Position numbers and translations under genes: made by a program
In this document: one piece after another, positions 61,329 through 64,000 of the stretch
How the letters are laid out: the number at the start of each line of letters is the position of its first letter
Numbering within the stretch: the stretch's first letter is position 1
DNA from: Bacillota bacterium
Lineage (GTDB): Bacteria > Bacillota > Clostridia > Lachnospirales > Lachnospiraceae
Direction of reading: 5' to 3'
DNA length: 64,000 nt
Assembly (NCBI GenBank): GCA_023415055.1
Contig: JAEZLZ010000126.1
Coordinates: 25,110 to 89,109, forward strand
The notes under the pieces: model-generated
The model's database searches: none
The model's input: the letters and a program-made list of their open reading frames with translations, nothing else
Told to the model about the DNA's origin: nothing

Positions 61329-62261
61329 TCAAAAAAGTGCTCCCTCGGGGAATTTCTTCTTCACAATTGTATTGGCAGTAAATACCAGGACAAATCCTAC
61401 TAGCGACTGATAAAGTCCTATTGCCATCGACAAACCTGGATCTCCAGTGTTTTTAAACGTCCTATAAACATAAGTATCAATAACCTCTGCAATTGGCATC
61501 AGCGAACCATTATCACGAATGACTGCATATAACATACCAAAATCACCGTAGAAGATTCTTCCGATTGACATCAGCACCATAATACATATAGTAGGAAACA
61601 ATAGTGGTAAAGTAATATGTTTGATTCTTTTCCATCTCGTTGCCCCATCAATATATGCTGCTTCATATAAGCCTTCATCAATTGCTGTAATTGCAGCAAT
61701 ATAAATAATCGAACTATAACCAGTGTTTTTCCACAAATTTAAAATCAACAATATGGGGTACCAGTAATTAGGATTGGAGTAGAAATTAATTCTATTTCCT
61801 CCACACATTTCAATAATATTATTTAACAAGCCACCATTTGTTGCTAAAATACCCTGTAACATGTAGCTAACGATTACCCATGAAATAAAATAAGGAAAAA
61901 GCATAAAAGCCTGCGAAACTTTTAAAAATTTCTTCTTATGTATTTCATTGATGAGAATTGCAAGAAAAACTGCAAATGCTGTTCCGAATAACAAGAACAA
62001 TAAATTTATGACAATCGTATTTCTTGTTACAACCCATGCCCAACTGGACTTGAAAAAATATTCGAAGTTCTTCAACCCAATAAATGGGCTTCTTAAACCA
62101 GTTTTATAGTTATATTTTTGAAATGCAATAACCATATATGGTAATGCTAAGTAATTGAAAATAAAGGTGTATAATATTGCCGGTAATGCCAGCAGGTACA
62201 AGAATTTGTGCTTCCATATTTCAAGAAACGGATTATCTATTCTTTTCCTTTTTCTACTCAT
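61329..62261 (-). CDS. CUT1 ABC sugar transporter permease (LplB type)
   Basis: About six membrane segments, beginning FLYLLALPAILYTFIFNYLALPYMVIAFQKYN. The EAA-type cytoplasmic loop is GLYEAAYIDGATRWKRIKHITLPLL. 310 residues matches LplB. A GAGGGG site precedes the ATG. With the second permease it forms the membrane channel; the ATPase must be shared, probably the MsmX protein encoded at 46247-47362. Confidence 0.92.
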   Translation of the reverse strand: MSRKRKRIDNPFLEIWKHKFLYLLALPAILYTFIFNYLALPYMVIAFQKYNYKTGLRSPFIGLKNFEYFFKSSWAWVVTRNTIVINLLFLLFGTAFAVFLAILINEIHKKKFLKVSQAFMLFPYFISWVIVSYMLQGILATNGGLLNNIIEMCGGNRINFYSNPNYWYPILLILNLWKNTGYSSIIYIAAITAIDEGLYEAAYIDGATRWKRIKHITLPLLFPTICIMVLMSIGRIFYGDFGMLYAVIRDNGSLMPIAEVIDTYVYRTFKNTGDPGLSMAIGLYQSLVGFVLVFTANTIVKKKFPEGALF

Positions 62262-62283
62262 AATTGTTCCCCTCTTTAAAATG

Positions 62284-63609
62284 TCATACTTTAGCTTCCG
62301 TGATTGCTTTAAGTGTTAATCCATGATATGGCTTTACATTCACATTTTGTAAAGTCACATTTTTTCCTCCGTACTCGAAAAACCAGCACTCTTCCTCTCC
62401 AGGAATGTCATAAATATGATCGGAGGGGCTAACATCGATTCTTCGCTCGCCTTTCAAGTATCTGTTCGCGCTATCTTTCTTTTCAAAATAAATACCATCA
62501 AAGTGAATATCCTCAACACATCCATCCTCTCCAATCACAGCAATGGCATTCTCACTTAAGCAGCTCACATTATTGATTCTTATATCACGAATACTTATAT
62601 CGAAACGTTTTGTCGGCTGCACACCTTTATAGTTTTGCAGTTCGTGATATACTCCCATCACTGCGATCGCCTCACCGTTTCCCCACCAGTTTCCAGCCCT
62701 CACACGAGTTTCTACCCGCACATTTTGAATTAAAACATGCTCGACTAATCCCGTTCCCGGAATCGCCATCACGCAGATTCCTCTGTGGCTATCATAAATA
62801 ACACAATTGGAGATGGTAACATTCCGTACTATACTATGTGTATACCCAAGCACAATCGTTTTAGATGAACAGGTCAATATGCAATCTGAAATTACAAAGT
62901 TTTCACATGCTTTGTTCCAATCAGTAATAGAAGATAAAGCAATACAGTCATCACCTGCTTTAATATTACATCCATGGATTACAGCATTACGGGACCCACA
63001 AAAATGCACACCATCATTATTCGGCAAATTTGATCTATTAATAATATTTAGATAGGTCATCCTAATGTCTTCGCAATCATGAAAGGAAATTGTCCAGCAT
63101 GGTGCATTACAGATAGTAATTCCATCTAGTACTATGTTCCTGCACTGATAAAAAAATATAGGCTGAGTAGGTCTCTTCCCAATTCTACGGGGACACTCTG
63201 CTTTTTGATCCAAAGAAAATTCCACACCATAGTCCGGCACATTGGGATCATTCATGTCATAAAAGGAATCTCCACTTAAATCAATTGTCCCGTTGCCGGT
63301 GATAGTAATATTTTCGTGATGCATACTATAAATAAGACTTATTGTCTGATGCAATTCACCATGAACATATCCATTATCACAGTAATCCTCAAAATTCTCA
63401 GACCCCTTCCATACACTTCCCTTCTCCAGATAAACTGATGCACCCTTGATATCAACCGTACCGGTTATATACCTTCCTCGCGGAAATACCACCGTAAGTC
63501 CACCTAAACGATCTGCTTCATCAAATACTTTCTGTATCTGCTGAGTTTGAACAACATTCTGCTGAATGTCATAGTCTTTCAGATTCAACGTATTAGTTAA
63601 TGCATTCAA
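62284..63609 (-). CDS. Glycoside hydrolase family 28 (polygalacturonase-like), intracellular
   Basis: The start is a TTG at 63609, seven bases after AAAGGAG. The right-handed parallel beta-helix is evident. The catalytic aspartates are in SNLPNNDGVHFCGS and IKAGDDCIALSS, and the later GYTHSIVRNVTISNC block corresponds to the GHG/SIGS region in altered form. 441 residues. No signal peptide is present, so it probably cleaves imported oligogalacturonides or rhamnogalacturonides in the cytoplasm. It is followed by the importer genes. Confidence 0.9.
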   Translation of the reverse strand: MNALTNTLNLKDYDIQQNVVQTQQIQKVFDEADRLGGLTVVFPRGRYITGTVDIKGASVYLEKGSVWKGSENFEDYCDNGYVHGELHQTISLIYSMHHENITITGNGTIDLSGDSFYDMNDPNVPDYGVEFSLDQKAECPRRIGKRPTQPIFFYQCRNIVLDGITICNAPCWTISFHDCEDIRMTYLNIINRSNLPNNDGVHFCGSRNAVIHGCNIKAGDDCIALSSITDWNKACENFVISDCILTCSSKTIVLGYTHSIVRNVTISNCVIYDSHRGICVMAIPGTGLVEHVLIQNVRVETRVRAGNWWGNGEAIAVMGVYHELQNYKGVQPTKRFDISIRDIRINNVSCLSENAIAVIGEDGCVEDIHFDGIYFEKKDSANRYLKGERRIDVSPSDHIYDIPGEEECWFFEYGGKNVTLQNVNVKPYHGLTLKAITEAKV

Positions 63610-63852
63610 AAATTATCTCCTTTCCAGTATGCTTTTAACATCAAATTAAAACATAGGCACTTGCCATTTTCACAATGTTATTCTACTAGAATTCTTGTTT
63701 TTTTGTACCAGTACAACGCATTGAACAAAAATACCAAATTACCGAATAATATATTGTAATTAATGTTAAAATATCTCTTTAGTAGTTTTTTTATTATAGT
63801 TAAATTATACAAGTATGATATCTCGTTTTCTTCTTATATATTGATGTATGAT

Positions 63853-64000
63853 TCAACTATATTGATCTTTAACCACTTGTAGTTTTCTTTCCCAAATTAA
63901 GAAGCCCTTATCCATCAACACAACCTGAAATTCTCCGGGTTCAACAACATAATTCATATTGACATCGTATAGAGCAAATTTGTCCCAATCCAACTCAATC
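63853..64000 (-). CDS. C-terminal end of a GH3-type glycosidase, partial
   Basis: Only the last 48 residues plus stop lie in the window; the 5' part is beyond the right edge. ALYDVNMNYVVEPGEFQVVL resembles the fibronectin-III-like C-terminal domain of GH3 beta-glucosidases and beta-xylosidases (YD...VVEPGEF). A 243-bp gap separates it from the GH28 gene. The identification rests on a short stretch, so another beta-sandwich glycosidase end is possible. Confidence 0.55.
   Translation of the reverse strand, partial: IELDWDKFALYDVNMNYVVEPGEFQVVLMDKGFLIWERKLQVVKDQYS

Noticed and set aside
1..64000. Mobile elements, CRISPR arrays, tRNA or rRNA genes
   Set aside because: No transposase, integrase, regular spaced repeats, cloverleaf or rRNA sequence was recognised by reading; a proper scan was not possible.

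Overview
The window looks like the chromosome of a motile, anaerobic, plant-polysaccharide-using low-GC Firmicute, most likely a Lachnospiraceae (Clostridium phytofermentans-like). The reasons are the Gram-positive gene order flgM-flgN-flgK-flgL-fliW-csrA-flaG-fliD-fliS-hag, a short flagellin starting MIVQHNMAAANTNRQLG, strong GGAGG ribosome sites, U-tract terminators, an MsmX-type shared sugar ATPase, and a glycyl radical enzyme beside pectin-type glycosidases. No rRNA, tRNA, CRISPR array or transposase was recognised. Nearly everything is on the minus strand; only two genes (49595-51899) are on the plus strand.

Region 1 (1-586): 5' end of a secreted protein gene, with a possible sigma-28 promoter upstream. 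Region 2 (944-30344): a flagellin-glycosylation island directly downstream of hag. It encodes a Maf glycosyltransferase, many family-2 glycosyltransferases, a CgeB-like glycosyltransferase, a PseA/WbpG-HisH-HisF amidotransferase trio, a CDP-glucose to CDP-4-keto-3,6-dideoxyglucose pathway (rfbF, rfbG, rfbH), a YerE-like thiamine-diphosphate enzyme, a NeuB-cupin fusion, a sugar C-methyltransferase, an SDR reductase/epimerase, and three radical SAM enzymes, one with a B12-type N-terminus. Together these predict an unusual, branched and probably amidino-substituted flagellar glycan.

Region 3 (30442-41897): late flagellar genes. hag and the flaG-fliD-fliS-fliT unit each have a clear sigma-28 promoter (TAAA-N15/16-GCCGATAT). 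The hag leader carries two hairpins with GGA in the loop, as expected for CsrA, and csrA and fliW lie about 3.5 kb upstream. Two flgK paralogues lie in tandem.

Region 4 (42106-51899): housekeeping and regulatory genes: an SLC13/ArsB-NhaD-type permease, an S41 protease, a CdaR-type regulator, an MsmX/UgpC ATPase, a YitT protein, an LCP-like membrane protein, an SDR similar to EF-P 5-aminopentanone reductase, and a PurF homologue whose N-terminal nucleophile cysteine is replaced by glycine.

Region 5 (52143-64000): a carbohydrate locus with the end of a GH3-like glycosidase, a GH28 enzyme, a two-permease CUT1 transporter with a binding lipoprotein but no ATPase, an AraC regulator, two Gfo/Idh/MocA-type oxidoreductases, and a glycyl radical enzyme (GRE) with its activating enzyme. 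The GRE has a C-x-E active-site signature typical of eliminases/dehydratases but in an unfamiliar form (GCGEY). This locus and the radical-SAM-rich glycan island are the best candidates for undescribed biochemistry.
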